64,000 nucleotides of DNA from Novosphingobium umbonatum (GCF_004005905.1 NZ_SACO01000014.1:1-64000); one strand, 5' to 3'; positions 1-9,842 are shown, numbered from the stretch's first letter. Program-made: numbers and translations. The notes: generated by a model not told the origin, from the letters alone.

Positions 1-137
1 ATCACGAAAGTCTGGGCAATGTGACGCCCGCCGACGCCTACTTCGGCAGAGACCGGCAGATCCACGCCCAGCGTGCCGCCATCAAGAAGCAGACCATCGA
101 ACATCGCCGCTTGCAACACCGCAAGCTGGCCGCCTAA
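1..137 (+). CDS. IS3-family transposase OrfB, C-terminal end (partial)
   Basis: The frame starting at base 3 reads HESLGNVTPADAYFGRD and ends RRLQHRKLAA before TAA at 135-137. This is the familiar C-terminal tail of IS3-family OrfB (DDE integrase-core) transposases, which read YHESLGN.TPADVYFGRG and then NRRLQHR in relatives. Only 44 codons are visible; the catalytic core lies to the left of the window. The element separates the phage tail genes from whatever lies upstream. Whether the transposase is intact cannot be judged here. Confidence 0.85.
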   Translation, partial: HESLGNVTPADAYFGRDRQIHAQRAAIKKQTIEHRRLQHRKLAA

Positions 138-211
138 AACCCAAACCCAGACGAGGCCATATCTCCGTTACCAACATACCAACTTTGCGCCAAATGTTTC
201 GACGACGGACA
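138..211 (+). mobile_element. Right terminal region of the IS3-family element
   Basis: The 74 bases after the transposase stop end in GACGACGGACA at 201-211. Read from the other strand this is TGTCCGTCGTC, the TG...CA type of terminus usual for IS3-family inverted repeats. The boundary is inferred because the partner inverted repeat is outside the window, so no target-site duplication can be checked. Confidence 0.55.
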
Positions 212-216
212 GTCCT

Positions 217-846
217 ATGTCCACCACCACTCCGTTCTCCACGCTGGAAGCCGTCAACGAGATGCTGATGAGCATTGGACAGGCCCCGGTGAACTCCCTC
301 TCGGTTTCCGTAGGGGACGTTAATATCGCCCAGTCGGTTCTCGGTATCGAGACCCGCTATGTCCTGTTGTACGGCTTCGCGTTCAACACCGACACCTCCT
401 ATCCGCTGACCCCGGACATCAATAAGTTCATCGCGCTCCCTGCCGGTGCCCTCCGTTGTGACCCTACGGACTCCAATCAGGACCTCGTGATCCGCCGTCA
501 TCCCACCTACGGGATGGGCTTTTGGGACCGAGCCAACCAGACTTGGCAGATGGGCGCTGCGGTTCCCTGCGAGATCACTTGGGGTTACTCCTTCGAAGAC
601 CTGCCGGAAACCGCTCGGAACTACATCGCCATCTCGGCGGTCCGTAAGTTCCAGAAGCGGACCATCGGTGCCCCTGAGCTGGACGGGTTCTCGCAAGAGG
701 ATCAAGCCCGCGCTTGGGCGCTGCTCCTGCGTGACGAACGCCGGGTCCGTGGCACGAACTCCTTCAAAAGCTCCAAGAGCCTCCAGCGGACCACCTACCG
801 TAACGGCTGGGGCATCGCTGGTAACATCGGGCCGGTCACTTCGTGA
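217..846 (+). CDS. T7 gp11-like tail tubular protein A
   Basis: This 209-residue protein should form the adaptor ring between portal and tail in a T7-like podovirus. Its N-terminus STLEAVNEMLMSIGQAPVNS and the segment RNYIAISAVRKFQKR followed by GAPELDGF match the conserved gp11 pattern (T7: AVNDILASIGEPPV and FGAPEVEG). T7 gp11 is 196 residues, so the length fits. The frame stays open upstream into the IS element, but ATG 217 gives the family N-terminus. No good Shine-Dalgarno precedes it because IS sequence ends about 5 bp upstream. It overlaps the next gene through GTGA. Confidence 0.87.
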   Translation: MSTTTPFSTLEAVNEMLMSIGQAPVNSLSVSVGDVNIAQSVLGIETRYVLLYGFAFNTDTSYPLTPDINKFIALPAGALRCDPTDSNQDLVIRRHPTYGMGFWDRANQTWQMGAAVPCEITWGYSFEDLPETARNYIAISAVRKFQKRTIGAPELDGFSQEDQARAWALLLRDERRVRGTNSFKSSKSLQRTTYRNGWGIAGNIGPVTS

Positions 847-3029
847 GCCTGATCGCTGACACGATCCCCGCGCTGTATAACGGCGTGAGCCAGCAGGCTC
901 CTATGGTCCGCGCAAAGGACCAGTTAGAAGGCCAGCGCAACGGCTGGTCATCCATTGCGGAAGGTCTCGCCAAGCGCCCGCCGACCGAACACATCGCCAA
1001 GTTGCTGACGACCACGCCGACCAACGCGATGATCCATGAGATCAACCGTGACGCTTCTGAGCGTTACATCGTGATCGCCCAGTCGGGTGCCCTGCGCATC
1101 TTCGATCTGGCCGGGAATGAGCAGACGGTCACCGCGCCACAAGGATGGGGCTATCTGGCCTCGGCCACCGACTACGTCAACGACATCGCCATGACCACCG
1201 TGGCCGACTACACCTTCGTGGTGAACCGCAAGGTCACCGTGGCGATGAAGCCGGTCGGTGCTGACCAAGTCGCCCAACCTCTCTCGAACGTCTGGATCAA
1301 CCGTGACCGAGGTGTTGATGAGTACGGGATGGCTTACGGCCCCGGCATGCCTGCGCAGTACGACCCCAATCTGGTCGGCGTCTATGCAGGTCAGGTCCAG
1401 CGGTTCGACAAGCTCCCTGCAACGGGGACCCAAGGCGACCTTTATGCTGTGGCAGGGGACAACACCAACTTCTTCGGTACCTACTACGTCATGTTCAATG
1501 GCGGCGTGTGGAACGAGACCGTGGCCCCCAATCTGGCCAACGCCATAGACGAACAGACCATGCCATGGGCACTGGTCCGTCAAGCAGACGGCACCTTCAA
1601 GTTCGCTCCGTTCTCGTGGATGCCGCGCCGAGTGGGTGATATGGATAGCAACCCGAACCCCGTGTTCGTGGGCCGGACCATCCGCAAGGCGTTCATCTAT
1701 CAGAACCGACTGGTTCTCCTGTCCGGCGAGACGGCCATCATGTCCGTCACGGGTGACCTCGGGAACTTCTATCGGACCACCGTGGTGGACGCGCTGGACG
1801 CTGATCCCATCTCGGTGTCAGCCACCAGCACCAAGGTGTCGATCTTCTATGACGCTGTGCCCTTCAATGACGGGATCATGCTGACGTCCGACCAGACGCA
1901 GTTCAGCATGACCAACGGCGACTTCGGGTTGTCCGCTTCGTCCATGGCGATCAAGCCTGTGACGAACTACGAGGTCAGCATTCGGGCGGGCATGGTCGCC
2001 ATCAATGACGGCGTTTACTTCGCTGCGGAGCGTAACGGCTACGCAGGGATCAAAGAGTATACCCGCCTGAGCGGCCAGTCTGCCACCTCGGCTTCCGACA
2101 TCACGGCCCATGTGCCACGCTATGTCCCTGCCGGTGTCCGCAAGCTGATCCCTGCAAGTGACCAGAATGCCCTCTTCGTGTTGACCGATGGTGCCCCCGG
2201 CTACATCTACGTTTACCAGTTCTACTGGGTGAGCGGCACGGAGAAGGCCCAGTCTGCATGGCACCGCTGGTACATGGGCGACAACACCCAAGTCCTCTCC
2301 GGTGTCTATCTGTCTGGCTACCTGTACCTGCTGCTCTCTCGGGGTGGCGGTGTGTATCTGGAGCGGATCAACATGCAGCCGGGGGTCGTACCCTCGGGCG
2401 CTCCTGTGCAGGTCCATCTGGACCGGCGCGTGAGCTTGACCGGCGCGTACAACAGCTCGACCGGCAGGACCACCTTCACGGTGCCCTATGCTCCCCTGCA
2501 GTCCGCCTTCCAGCTTGTTCGTGGGTCTTCTGATCCAACCCGCCCCGGCTCACTGATCGACCCCTCCACTTACCAGTGGACGACTTCGACACAGGTGTCG
2601 GTCCCCGGTAACGAGCCTGCGCTGGCCTTTGGTGGCGAGAGCTATAGCTTCAAGTTCATCTTCAGTCCGGTCTTCGTCCGCAAGGGCGACGGCTCCGCTG
2701 TGACGACCGGCAGGCTTCAGCTCAAGACATGGCAGGTCTCCTTCAAGGACACCGGCTACTTTCACACGGAGGTGGCTCCCTATGGTGCCGCTGGTCAGAT
2801 CATCAGCGGGGACATCATCCCCGCGAAGGTCAAGGACTACACCGGCAAGACCGTGGGTGCGTCCGATCTGATCTTGAACAGCCCCCTGCTGCACACCGGC
2901 AAGTTCCCCTTCCAAGTGATGGGGGATGCCCAGCAGGTGGTCATCACGATCACCAACGACACCCATGTAGGCTCCACCTTTCTGGCTGCCGAGTGGGAAG
3001 GCATGTATTTCAACCGGGCGAGAATGTGA
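843..3029 (+). CDS. T7 gp12-like tail tubular protein B
   Basis: A 728-residue tail nozzle protein. It follows T7 gp12 along its length: NGVSQQAPMVR and NGWSSIAEGLAKRPP near the N-terminus, then VADYTFVVNRKV, the FRNRL-equivalent YQNRLVLLSGE and DITAHVPRYVPAGV, ending WEGMYFNRARM. T7 gp12 is 794 residues. It starts at GTG 843 inside the stop of tail tubular A (GTGA), so translation is probably coupled. It makes the distal tail tube and carries the fibres. Confidence 0.92.
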   Translation: MSLIADTIPALYNGVSQQAPMVRAKDQLEGQRNGWSSIAEGLAKRPPTEHIAKLLTTTPTNAMIHEINRDASERYIVIAQSGALRIFDLAGNEQTVTAPQGWGYLASATDYVNDIAMTTVADYTFVVNRKVTVAMKPVGADQVAQPLSNVWINRDRGVDEYGMAYGPGMPAQYDPNLVGVYAGQVQRFDKLPATGTQGDLYAVAGDNTNFFGTYYVMFNGGVWNETVAPNLANAIDEQTMPWALVRQADGTFKFAPFSWMPRRVGDMDSNPNPVFVGRTIRKAFIYQNRLVLLSGETAIMSVTGDLGNFYRTTVVDALDADPISVSATSTKVSIFYDAVPFNDGIMLTSDQTQFSMTNGDFGLSASSMAIKPVTNYEVSIRAGMVAINDGVYFAAERNGYAGIKEYTRLSGQSATSASDITAHVPRYVPAGVRKLIPASDQNALFVLTDGAPGYIYVYQFYWVSGTEKAQSAWHRWYMGDNTQVLSGVYLSGYLYLLLSRGGGVYLERINMQPGVVPSGAPVQVHLDRRVSLTGAYNSSTGRTTFTVPYAPLQSAFQLVRGSSDPTRPGSLIDPSTYQWTTSTQVSVPGNEPALAFGGESYSFKFIFSPVFVRKGDGSAVTTGRLQLKTWQVSFKDTGYFHTEVAPYGAAGQIISGDIIPAKVKDYTGKTVGASDLILNSPLLHTGKFPFQVMGDAQQVVITITNDTHVGSTFLAAEWEGMYFNRARM

Positions 3030-3514
3030 TCCAATTCAAGAATATCCGCGAGGTTCCTGAGGTTCAGCTTATCGGCTGGCTTAAGGTCCTCGCGGACAAC
3101 CTCCGTGCTGCCGACAAGGCAGAGATCGAGGCCACCCATGGGCTTGACCCGCTGGGGAGCCTGATCAAGTCCGCTGACCTATCGACCCTCTGCTGGGTTG
3201 CTTTGGACGGCGATGTCCCTTTCTGCATCTTCGGCTGTGCCCCTTCCGTTGCCCCTCAAGTGGGCATTGCATGGCTCATGGGTACCGACCGCTTAGACGA
3301 CATCCCGCACACCTTCGTGCGCAACACCCTCCGCCATCTCCGTCAGATGCACAGTCTCTACCCCTGCCTGTTCAACTACATCGACGCCCGCAATGACCGC
3401 TCCATGCGGTGGCTGACGACATGTGGTTTCAGCATCCTGCAGGCGATACCTGAGCATGGACGCGAGAAACGCCCCTTCATTCTTTTCGCAAGGCTAGACA
3501 ACCGACATGTGTGA
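3026..3514 (+). CDS. T7 gp13-like, GNAT-fold virion-associated protein
   Basis: A 162-residue protein at the T7 gene 13 position. The start chosen is GTG 3026, which overlaps the gp12 stop (GTGA) as in the gene before. The central and C-terminal parts (CWVALDGDVPFCIFGCAP, then FNYIDARNDRSMRWLTTCGF) have the beta-strand/turn pattern of the acetyltransferase-like gp13 family, where the T7 protein has WVGNTSHIRFLKTIGAVF. T7 gp13 is needed for morphogenesis but is not a major virion component. Acetyltransferase activity is not demonstrated for this family and is not claimed. Confidence 0.7.
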   Translation: MIQFKNIREVPEVQLIGWLKVLADNLRAADKAEIEATHGLDPLGSLIKSADLSTLCWVALDGDVPFCIFGCAPSVAPQVGIAWLMGTDRLDDIPHTFVRNTLRHLRQMHSLYPCLFNYIDARNDRSMRWLTTCGFSILQAIPEHGREKRPFILFARLDNRHV

Positions 3515-3998
3515 CCCAGTCTCTATGACAGTCGCCGCTGTCGCCTCGACTGCTGTGTCCCTTGTTGGCACCATGCAATCCGCAGAGGCCCAGCAGGCTG
3601 CCATCCGTAACCAGCAAGAAGCTGCCTCCACCCAGATCGCCAAGCAGGAGCAGGCCCAGACCAACGACCGCCTCCGCGCTGCGCGTCAGGAGGACTCCCG
3701 CATTCGCGTGGCTGCCGGTGAGGCAGGCCTGTCGCTGGGGTCTCAGTCCATCGAGACCATGCTGATGAACAATCAGATGCAGACCGGCCTTGGTGTCGAG
3801 CGCATCGGCCTCAATGCCGACAATCAGAACGAGAACAACACCGCCGAGGCAAACGCCGCGCTTTCCCGTGCAGCCACCCCTTCGGCCCTCAGTGCGGGCC
3901 TTCAGCTCGGCCTGTCGGGTTACCAAGGGTTCAAGGCCGGTGAAAACCTCAAGCTCCAGAAGAGCCTCGCCTCCACCAAGATCGCCGCAGGAGCCTAA
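3507..3998 (+). CDS. T7 gp14-like internal virion protein
   Basis: A 163-residue protein beginning MCDPVSMTVAAVASTAVS, the short Met-Cys plus hydrophobic start typical of podovirus gp14. It continues with a long Ala/Gln/Glu-rich helix (about residues 25-75, AEAQQAAIRNQQEA) and a second small-residue hydrophobic stretch (LSAGLQLGLSGYQGF, about 133-147). In T7, gp14 is ejected first and forms the outer-membrane part of the DNA ejection channel. It overlaps the previous gene by 8 nt and is followed 3 nt later by the gp15-like gene. Confidence 0.75.
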   Translation: MCDPVSMTVAAVASTAVSLVGTMQSAEAQQAAIRNQQEAASTQIAKQEQAQTNDRLRAARQEDSRIRVAAGEAGLSLGSQSIETMLMNNQMQTGLGVERIGLNADNQNENNTAEANAALSRAATPSALSAGLQLGLSGYQGFKAGENLKLQKSLASTKIAAGA

Positions 3999-4001
3999 CA
4001 G

Positions 4002-5744
4002 ATGCCATCAGTGAATCTGGCGCAGGCCACTGGCCGCAACACCGCCGAAGAACTCAAGACCAAGTTCAAGTCCGAGACGATCCCAACCAACGACCGGCTG
4101 GCTCAGGCACCCAAAGTGGACACAGCGTTCTCCATGCGAAACGCCGAGCGCCCTGACTCGCAGGCCAATGAGATCAGAAAGGTCCTCGGCATGCTCGGGG
4201 ACACGCAGACCACGCTGGCGCAGAACTCAATGCTCAAGCACGAGGCCTCTGAACGGGCCGCTGCTGTTCAAGCGGCGGGTGACCTTGTGTCCGGTAACGT
4301 CAACGCAGAGGTCTCCAAGCGTAGCCAAGCCTATCGGGAGGTCATCGCGGATGGCCGTGTGCTGCAGAAAGCGCAGGTCGAGTTTCCCAAGTGGGATGAG
4401 TCCGTCAACAAGCTCGTCCTCGCGGGCGCGAACGCCGATCCCACCAAGGGGGAACACGGGGTTACCTTGGAGGACGTCAACGCCCACATCGACACCCTAG
4501 CCAAGGCTATGTTGGTTGATGATCGTGGGCAGCCGATTGACTACGGCGATGCCCACGCCAATGCGACCCTCTATAAGGCGGTCGAGAAGAAGCGCGGGCA
4601 GCTCCTCCAGACGGCAACGCTCCAGATTAAAGAGCAGATGGAGACCAAGGCGGTAGCTGCCAACGTCGCTGTGGCCACGCTGGAAATCTCCGAGACCAAG
4701 AACCCTGCTGCCTTTTCGAACGCCATTGCCAAGGGTACCGCTCTAGGCATCGCCCCTGAGAAAACCAAGAAGGCACTGGCGGAAGGCGCGCTGGCCAACG
4801 CACTGGCTACCAAGGACGCTTCCATCCTCCAGATTGCAGGCAGCGCCATGGACACCGATGGGAAGACCCCGTTGTTCGACCCGGCCACCCGAGCCTTCCT
4901 TCAGGAGCGCTACCAGTCCCTGCATCACACCTTTGATCTGGAACAGCGGGAGAAGGACGAACGCCTCGCCCATCAGAACATGGGCAACATCTATACCGAG
5001 GTGCTTGCAGGCAAGCGGACCCTATCTCCGACCGACATCCACGACCTAGCGGTCAAGGGACCGAGTGCCGGTGGCATCCGCTTCGAAGACCAAGAGATGC
5101 TGGCAGGCTTAGTCCACCGGACAGAGGAGTGGAAGCTCCAGCGCCTCAATGAAGCTCGACAGGCTGTCCAACAGCACCGTCAGGACGTCCAGTGGGGCTG
5201 GGCGGTGCAGGCCCATAACAAGCAGGAAGCCGAGCAGCGCGTCCGCGATCAGTCGTTCAAGACACTGGCGACCTACTTCTCAGGCCAGAAGACGCCCGGA
5301 CAGCTCACCAAGGAGCTGACCCTAGATTACAACAGGGGCCTACTGACTCCCGAAGCCTACTCGTCGTCCATCAATGTTATCAAGCAGATACCCTCTCCAG
5401 CCAAGCTGGTGTCGCAGAACGGTGCCCAACAGCACCTCGACGCGCTCAACGAGGACCTGAGGAATATGGACGCCGTGTCCCGTCAGCGTAAGCCGGGATA
5501 TTGGTCGCCTGAGCAGTGGGCCACCAAGAGGCCACAGGTCATCACGACATTCTTTCAGACCTTGGCAGTGACTGGCGACGCCAATCTGGCTCTCACCTCT
5601 TCGCTCGAAACCATGAACCTAAGCTCGAAATATGCGCAGTCCCGCGCCCGCACCGCAGGCCATGCGTTCGCTCTCCACCAGTCTTCCATAGCGAAGGCAC
5701 AGGGGGAGACGGCGCAGACAGGGACTTACCTGCCCAACGACTAA
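4002..5744 (+). CDS. Probable gp15-like internal virion protein
   Basis: A 580-residue, mostly helical, charged and Ala/Gln-rich protein with no membrane segments or enzymatic motifs. It lies exactly where T7 gene 15 lies, between the gp14- and gp16-like genes. T7 gp15 (747 residues) makes the periplasmic tube of the ejection machine. Sequence likeness to T7 gp15 is not obvious by eye, so the call rests mainly on gene order, size class and composition. ATG 4002 is the first start, 3 nt after the previous stop. Confidence 0.6.
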   Translation: MPSVNLAQATGRNTAEELKTKFKSETIPTNDRLAQAPKVDTAFSMRNAERPDSQANEIRKVLGMLGDTQTTLAQNSMLKHEASERAAAVQAAGDLVSGNVNAEVSKRSQAYREVIADGRVLQKAQVEFPKWDESVNKLVLAGANADPTKGEHGVTLEDVNAHIDTLAKAMLVDDRGQPIDYGDAHANATLYKAVEKKRGQLLQTATLQIKEQMETKAVAANVAVATLEISETKNPAAFSNAIAKGTALGIAPEKTKKALAEGALANALATKDASILQIAGSAMDTDGKTPLFDPATRAFLQERYQSLHHTFDLEQREKDERLAHQNMGNIYTEVLAGKRTLSPTDIHDLAVKGPSAGGIRFEDQEMLAGLVHRTEEWKLQRLNEARQAVQQHRQDVQWGWAVQAHNKQEAEQRVRDQSFKTLATYFSGQKTPGQLTKELTLDYNRGLLTPEAYSSSINVIKQIPSPAKLVSQNGAQQHLDALNEDLRNMDAVSRQRKPGYWSPEQWATKRPQVITTFFQTLAVTGDANLALTSSLETMNLSSKYAQSRARTAGHAFALHQSSIAKAQGETAQTGTYLPND

Positions 5745-5759
5745 CCACCAAGGAGACCT

Positions 5760-8700
5760 ATGGGTTACGATCCCTCGCACAGCAATGACGCCACCTATGG
5801 CGCGAACAGCTACAGCTCCATGCTGGAGGCTTACGAACCCACTCCATCCCCCACGGCACCCGAGCGTGACCTTAAGAACCCCACCTCAAGCTGGCTGAAG
5901 GACTATGCGGTCCACGGCCTGCTGGGCGGGGTCGAGGCGGGCATCCGGCAGACCATCAGCGGCTTTGTCCATGCGGAGTCTGTCGTGGATTACGTGGACG
6001 ACTTGGCTCACAACCTCGCCGCCACGGCAGCCTACAAGTTATCCGGCAGCACCTACAAGGTTCCTGCAGTCCACCCTGACGGGACCGTCCGCATGGTCGC
6101 TCCTGACTTCATGAAGGGCACCACCTACCACGGTGACGAGATCGTGAAGACGATGGGACTGGATGGCCAATGGATCGACAAGCCGGAACGCACCGGGGCC
6201 TCCATTGTCCACGGCATCGCTTCTTTCGCTGTCCCCTTCAGCGCCGCAAGGAAAGCCATGGGGACCGCAGAGGTCTTTGCCAACTGGGGCAAGGCAGGTG
6301 AAGTAGCCAAGGGCGTCCTAGCCTCGGCGGGCGTAGCCTTCTCGTCGGTCCATCCGGCAGAGCAGAACCTCGCCAACGTCGCGGAACACTTTGGGCTGGA
6401 CAAGACGGCCTTCGCCCAGTTCACCCATGTGGACTCCCTGATCAACGCGCTGTCTGTCGATCAAGACGACAACGCCCTCGAAGCGCGCCTGAAGACAGCC
6501 ATGGCTGACATGGGCGGCAACGTCCTCGTGGAGGGCGCGCTGTCAGGATTGGTGCGCTCAGTGCGCGCTGTGAGGGACATCAAGCTCACTCGCCGGTCCT
6601 TTGAGGTTTCCTCGGAGGCCGCTGACATCACTGTCCCTATGGAGACCGCCGGTCTCGGCGCTGACGCAGAAACCTTCGCAAATGAAGCTGCAGGCGGCGA
6701 AGCTCCTCACGCACCAGCGGAGGAAGTCACTCAGGCCCCAGCGGCAGAGCCTCCGGTCACCGGCAAGTCGCCAGAAGCCAAGGCAGCCTCGGACCCTATC
6801 GCCCAGCGTCGAGACACCGTGAAGCCCATCACCACGATGGACGACATGGTGGCCAACCTTGAGAAGCTGGGCAAGACCGTGACCGATGATGAGCTGCACG
6901 GCCTCATGGACGACTTCCGTAATGGCGTCGGCTTTGAAGCTCTGGAGCGCATGGGCGTTGCCCCGGCCCGCCAAGACTGGTCCACCTTCCTCGGTAACTT
7001 CTCGAACCCGAAGGAAATGGAGCAGGGCATCCATGACATCCTAGAACGGATCGCCGCTGCCCCTGTCACCCAGCGCATTGCTGGTCAGCTTGGGGTCACG
7101 GCACGGACCGACACGAACGTGGCGTTTCTCTCTCGAATGCTCGGTAGTGATGTCGTGAAGCTCACTGGGGGACTGGCTGCAAAGACCAAACACCTCGACA
7201 TGTACGTCCGGGCTGCCTCGTCGCTTGTGGCGGGCGAAGCTGCCAAGCTCGTAGCTTTCGCCAAGAAGCTGGAAGCCGCTGAGAAGGCGGGAACCTTCAG
7301 CTTCGAGGATGCCAGTCACGCTGACTATGCGCTCTTTGAGAAGCAGTTCCACACCCTCATCACCCTGCAGGCTGCCATGCGTGGCAGCTTTTCGGAGATG
7401 GGGAGGGGCCTTCGCGCCATCCAAGTCATGAACCAAGCCCGTATGGGCAACACCGTGCTGGACACGGCCAAGGAAGTGCTTGGCGAAGAGGGCACCAAGG
7501 AAGCCGGAAAGCGCCTTGGGAAACCCCCTCGTCCCCCGAAGAAGTCATGGGAAGAAACCATGAAGGAGATCGGGGAGGCCAAGACACCTGACCAGCGCCG
7601 TGTTCTCGTGGAGAAGGTGTTGAAGTCGAAGGGTAACCTTGCAGACGTCGCGGAGCAGGCTGCCCGTGACGAAGGGACCCTTGGTGCCCGCGCTGCCCGC
7701 ATCTCGCGGGAGTCCGCCGGTAACCTCTTCAGCATCGGCACGTTCACCTCCACCGGCCTCGGTGCCACGGTCTATGCATCCATGCACCTGATCGCTGGTC
7801 TCGTGAACGTCCCTATGGCCGCATGGCTGAAGACGGATGGCTACCGAGCTGCTGCTGCCGCAAACAATGCGCGGTGGGCAGTCCTCGGCCCCGCTCTGGG
7901 CAACAGCATGGTCCGCGCAATCAACCGCACTGTTCACGTAGCGATTGAGGAAGCGGGTAGAACTGCTGACGCCATCTCGTCTGAAGCCGGTCGGGCCACC
8001 CGTGACACCCTGAAGAACAAATGGGACGCCAGCTTCGTAGGCAGTCGCCTGAATAAGTTTACCCCGGCGTATGCCAAGAAGTTCGCAAAGGACGCCGCCG
8101 ATCACACGGTGAACAAGTTCGAGCGTTCTGAAGTGAACCACGGTGCCGCCATCTACATGAAGCCGGAAACGGTGGACATGCTGGCTGGGCAGGACAATCA
8201 CGGCCTCGCCACCCTTCGCATAGGACTTGCCCATACCCTCGGCTTCATTGTCAACGGGTTCGGCTCGGCCACCCGCATGACCACCCACATGGCCATCGGG
8301 TTCCTTGATGAAGTCGTGGGGTCTGCCCTGTACCACTCCAACAAGTACGCCGAGGCCACCGCAGCCGCCACCCGAGACGCCATTGAGCGTGGTCTGGCAG
8401 GCGAGGAGGCCAAGAAGCATGTGAAGGACATGGCAGAACGCCTTGTTTCAGCATCCTCCGGGGACACTGCAGCAGCCCTGCAGAACCTCGTGGAAGCGGG
8501 GAGCCGTGACACCGTCCGCCTCAAGCAGCTTGCGACCGACGTCGTGATCCGCAAGGGGATGGAAGACCAAGCTGGTTCGGAAGCCCGCATGCTTCTCTTT
8601 CAAGACGAGATGCAGACCGGGCTGGGCAAGTGGGCCAAGAAAGGCATGCAGGGCATGGACCCTGCCGGTGTTCTTTTCCCGTTCGTTCACACGCCGCTTC

Positions 8701-9842
8701 GCATCCTTGAGACCGGCCTACGGGACTTCACGCCTCTCGGTGCCTTCCAGCGGAAGCTCTACTCTGACCTCCGGTCTGGCGACAGCCGGTCGGCGGAAGC
8801 GTGGGCGAAGATGGCCATGGGCACCTTGGCGATGCTGGAGGGCTACAACATGGCTGCCCGTGGGGAGGCCGTGGGTTATGACGGAGGAACCTCCTCGTCG
8901 GCCCGCGCTGCCCGCCCTCAATACAGCATGAAGGTAGGCGGCAAGTGGGTGGAATATGGACGCATCGACCCGCTGGCTTTGGTCATCGGTATCGGCGCAG
9001 ACATCCACCAGTTCGAGCAACAGCTTCACGCTTCGGGTCTCCATGATGATCCTGAAGCCCAGAGCAAGCTGGCCGACTTCGCTAACGCCTCATGGATGGC
9101 ACTGTCGGCCAACGTCTTGTCCAAGACCTACCTGTCGGGCCTCAAGAACCTGACCAAGCTGCCTATCCCAGAGCAGTCTCAGGAGGGCTTCTTCGCTATC
9201 CTGCAGGGACTTGAGCAACGCTTGGTTCCCGGCGGCGGCATTCAGAAGGGCCTGTCCAACGAGATCACCGACTCCACGCCGCAGACCATGGACCCAGCCA
9301 GTGTGCAGAAGCAACTGCTGAACCAGTATGTCTCGTCGTGGTTCTTCTCCAAGAACGCCCTGTGGGAACAGCGCGACCCCTTCTTGGGACAGGTGGTCAA
9401 CTATGACCGTGACGCTGGTATCAAGGTCGCGGATCACGACAGCGACCCCCTCTACAAAGCTATGGGTGACCTGTCGTTCCGAATGCCCAAAGCACCCACT
9501 CGCCTTCATGGCGTCCGCCTCTCAGGTGACCAGATGCACACGCTTCTGCAGCACCTCGGGGAGGACAAGATCGACGGCAAGACTCTTGCGGACACCCTTC
9601 GGGAGTACGCAGTGTCGCCTGAGTGGGAGACCTACACGCCTGCACAGAAGCTGCAGGTAATGAAGCTGGTCCGCCAGCCTTACCTCGACAACGCACAGCA
9701 ACAGCTTCTGACTGGCGACAAGGACCTCAACAAGGCCGTCCAATACTCCCTGTTCCGCAAGGATGTGGAGAAGAGTGGCGCTCCTGAAGAGATCATGAGC
9801 CAGCAACTGAAGACGTTTAGGGACCAACTCGACAAACTCTAA
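5760..9842 (+). CDS. gp16-like giant internal virion protein, no recognisable lytic transglycosylase
   Basis: At 1360 residues this is the largest phage protein in the window and sits at the T7 gene 16 position (T7 gp16: 1318). T7 gp16 spans the inner membrane during DNA ejection. The protein has hydrophobic stretches (GLLGGVEAGIRQTISGF about 54-70; ASMHLIAGLVNVPMAAWL about 676-693; LGFIVNGFG about 828) and long helical charged regions. The N-terminal 150 residues lack the Glu-centred SLT transglycosylase motifs of T7 gp16. A Pro/Ala/Glu-rich linker (about 300-345) separates the N-terminal part from the rest. An aggaga Shine-Dalgarno (5751-5756) precedes ATG 5760. Confidence 0.7.
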   Translation: MGYDPSHSNDATYGANSYSSMLEAYEPTPSPTAPERDLKNPTSSWLKDYAVHGLLGGVEAGIRQTISGFVHAESVVDYVDDLAHNLAATAAYKLSGSTYKVPAVHPDGTVRMVAPDFMKGTTYHGDEIVKTMGLDGQWIDKPERTGASIVHGIASFAVPFSAARKAMGTAEVFANWGKAGEVAKGVLASAGVAFSSVHPAEQNLANVAEHFGLDKTAFAQFTHVDSLINALSVDQDDNALEARLKTAMADMGGNVLVEGALSGLVRSVRAVRDIKLTRRSFEVSSEAADITVPMETAGLGADAETFANEAAGGEAPHAPAEEVTQAPAAEPPVTGKSPEAKAASDPIAQRRDTVKPITTMDDMVANLEKLGKTVTDDELHGLMDDFRNGVGFEALERMGVAPARQDWSTFLGNFSNPKEMEQGIHDILERIAAAPVTQRIAGQLGVTARTDTNVAFLSRMLGSDVVKLTGGLAAKTKHLDMYVRAASSLVAGEAAKLVAFAKKLEAAEKAGTFSFEDASHADYALFEKQFHTLITLQAAMRGSFSEMGRGLRAIQVMNQARMGNTVLDTAKEVLGEEGTKEAGKRLGKPPRPPKKSWEETMKEIGEAKTPDQRRVLVEKVLKSKGNLADVAEQAARDEGTLGARAARISRESAGNLFSIGTFTSTGLGATVYASMHLIAGLVNVPMAAWLKTDGYRAAAAANNARWAVLGPALGNSMVRAINRTVHVAIEEAGRTADAISSEAGRATRDTLKNKWDASFVGSRLNKFTPAYAKKFAKDAADHTVNKFERSEVNHGAAIYMKPETVDMLAGQDNHGLATLRIGLAHTLGFIVNGFGSATRMTTHMAIGFLDEVVGSALYHSNKYAEATAAATRDAIERGLAGEEAKKHVKDMAERLVSASSGDTAAALQNLVEAGSRDTVRLKQLATDVVIRKGMEDQAGSEARMLLFQDEMQTGLGKWAKKGMQGMDPAGVLFPFVHTPLRILETGLRDFTPLGAFQRKLYSDLRSGDSRSAEAWAKMAMGTLAMLEGYNMAARGEAVGYDGGTSSSARAARPQYSMKVGGKWVEYGRIDPLALVIGIGADIHQFEQQLHASGLHDDPEAQSKLADFANASWMALSANVLSKTYLSGLKNLTKLPIPEQSQEGFFAILQGLEQRLVPGGGIQKGLSNEITDSTPQTMDPASVQKQLLNQYVSSWFFSKNALWEQRDPFLGQVVNYDRDAGIKVADHDSDPLYKAMGDLSFRMPKAPTRLHGVRLSGDQMHTLLQHLGEDKIDGKTLADTLREYAVSPEWETYTPAQKLQVMKLVRQPYLDNAQQQLLTGDKDLNKAVQYSLFRKDVEKSGAPEEIMSQQLKTFRDQLDKL

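Noticed and set aside
82..705. Open frame on minus opposite tail tubular protein A
   Set aside because: Clear gp11 homology on + and no motifs on minus.
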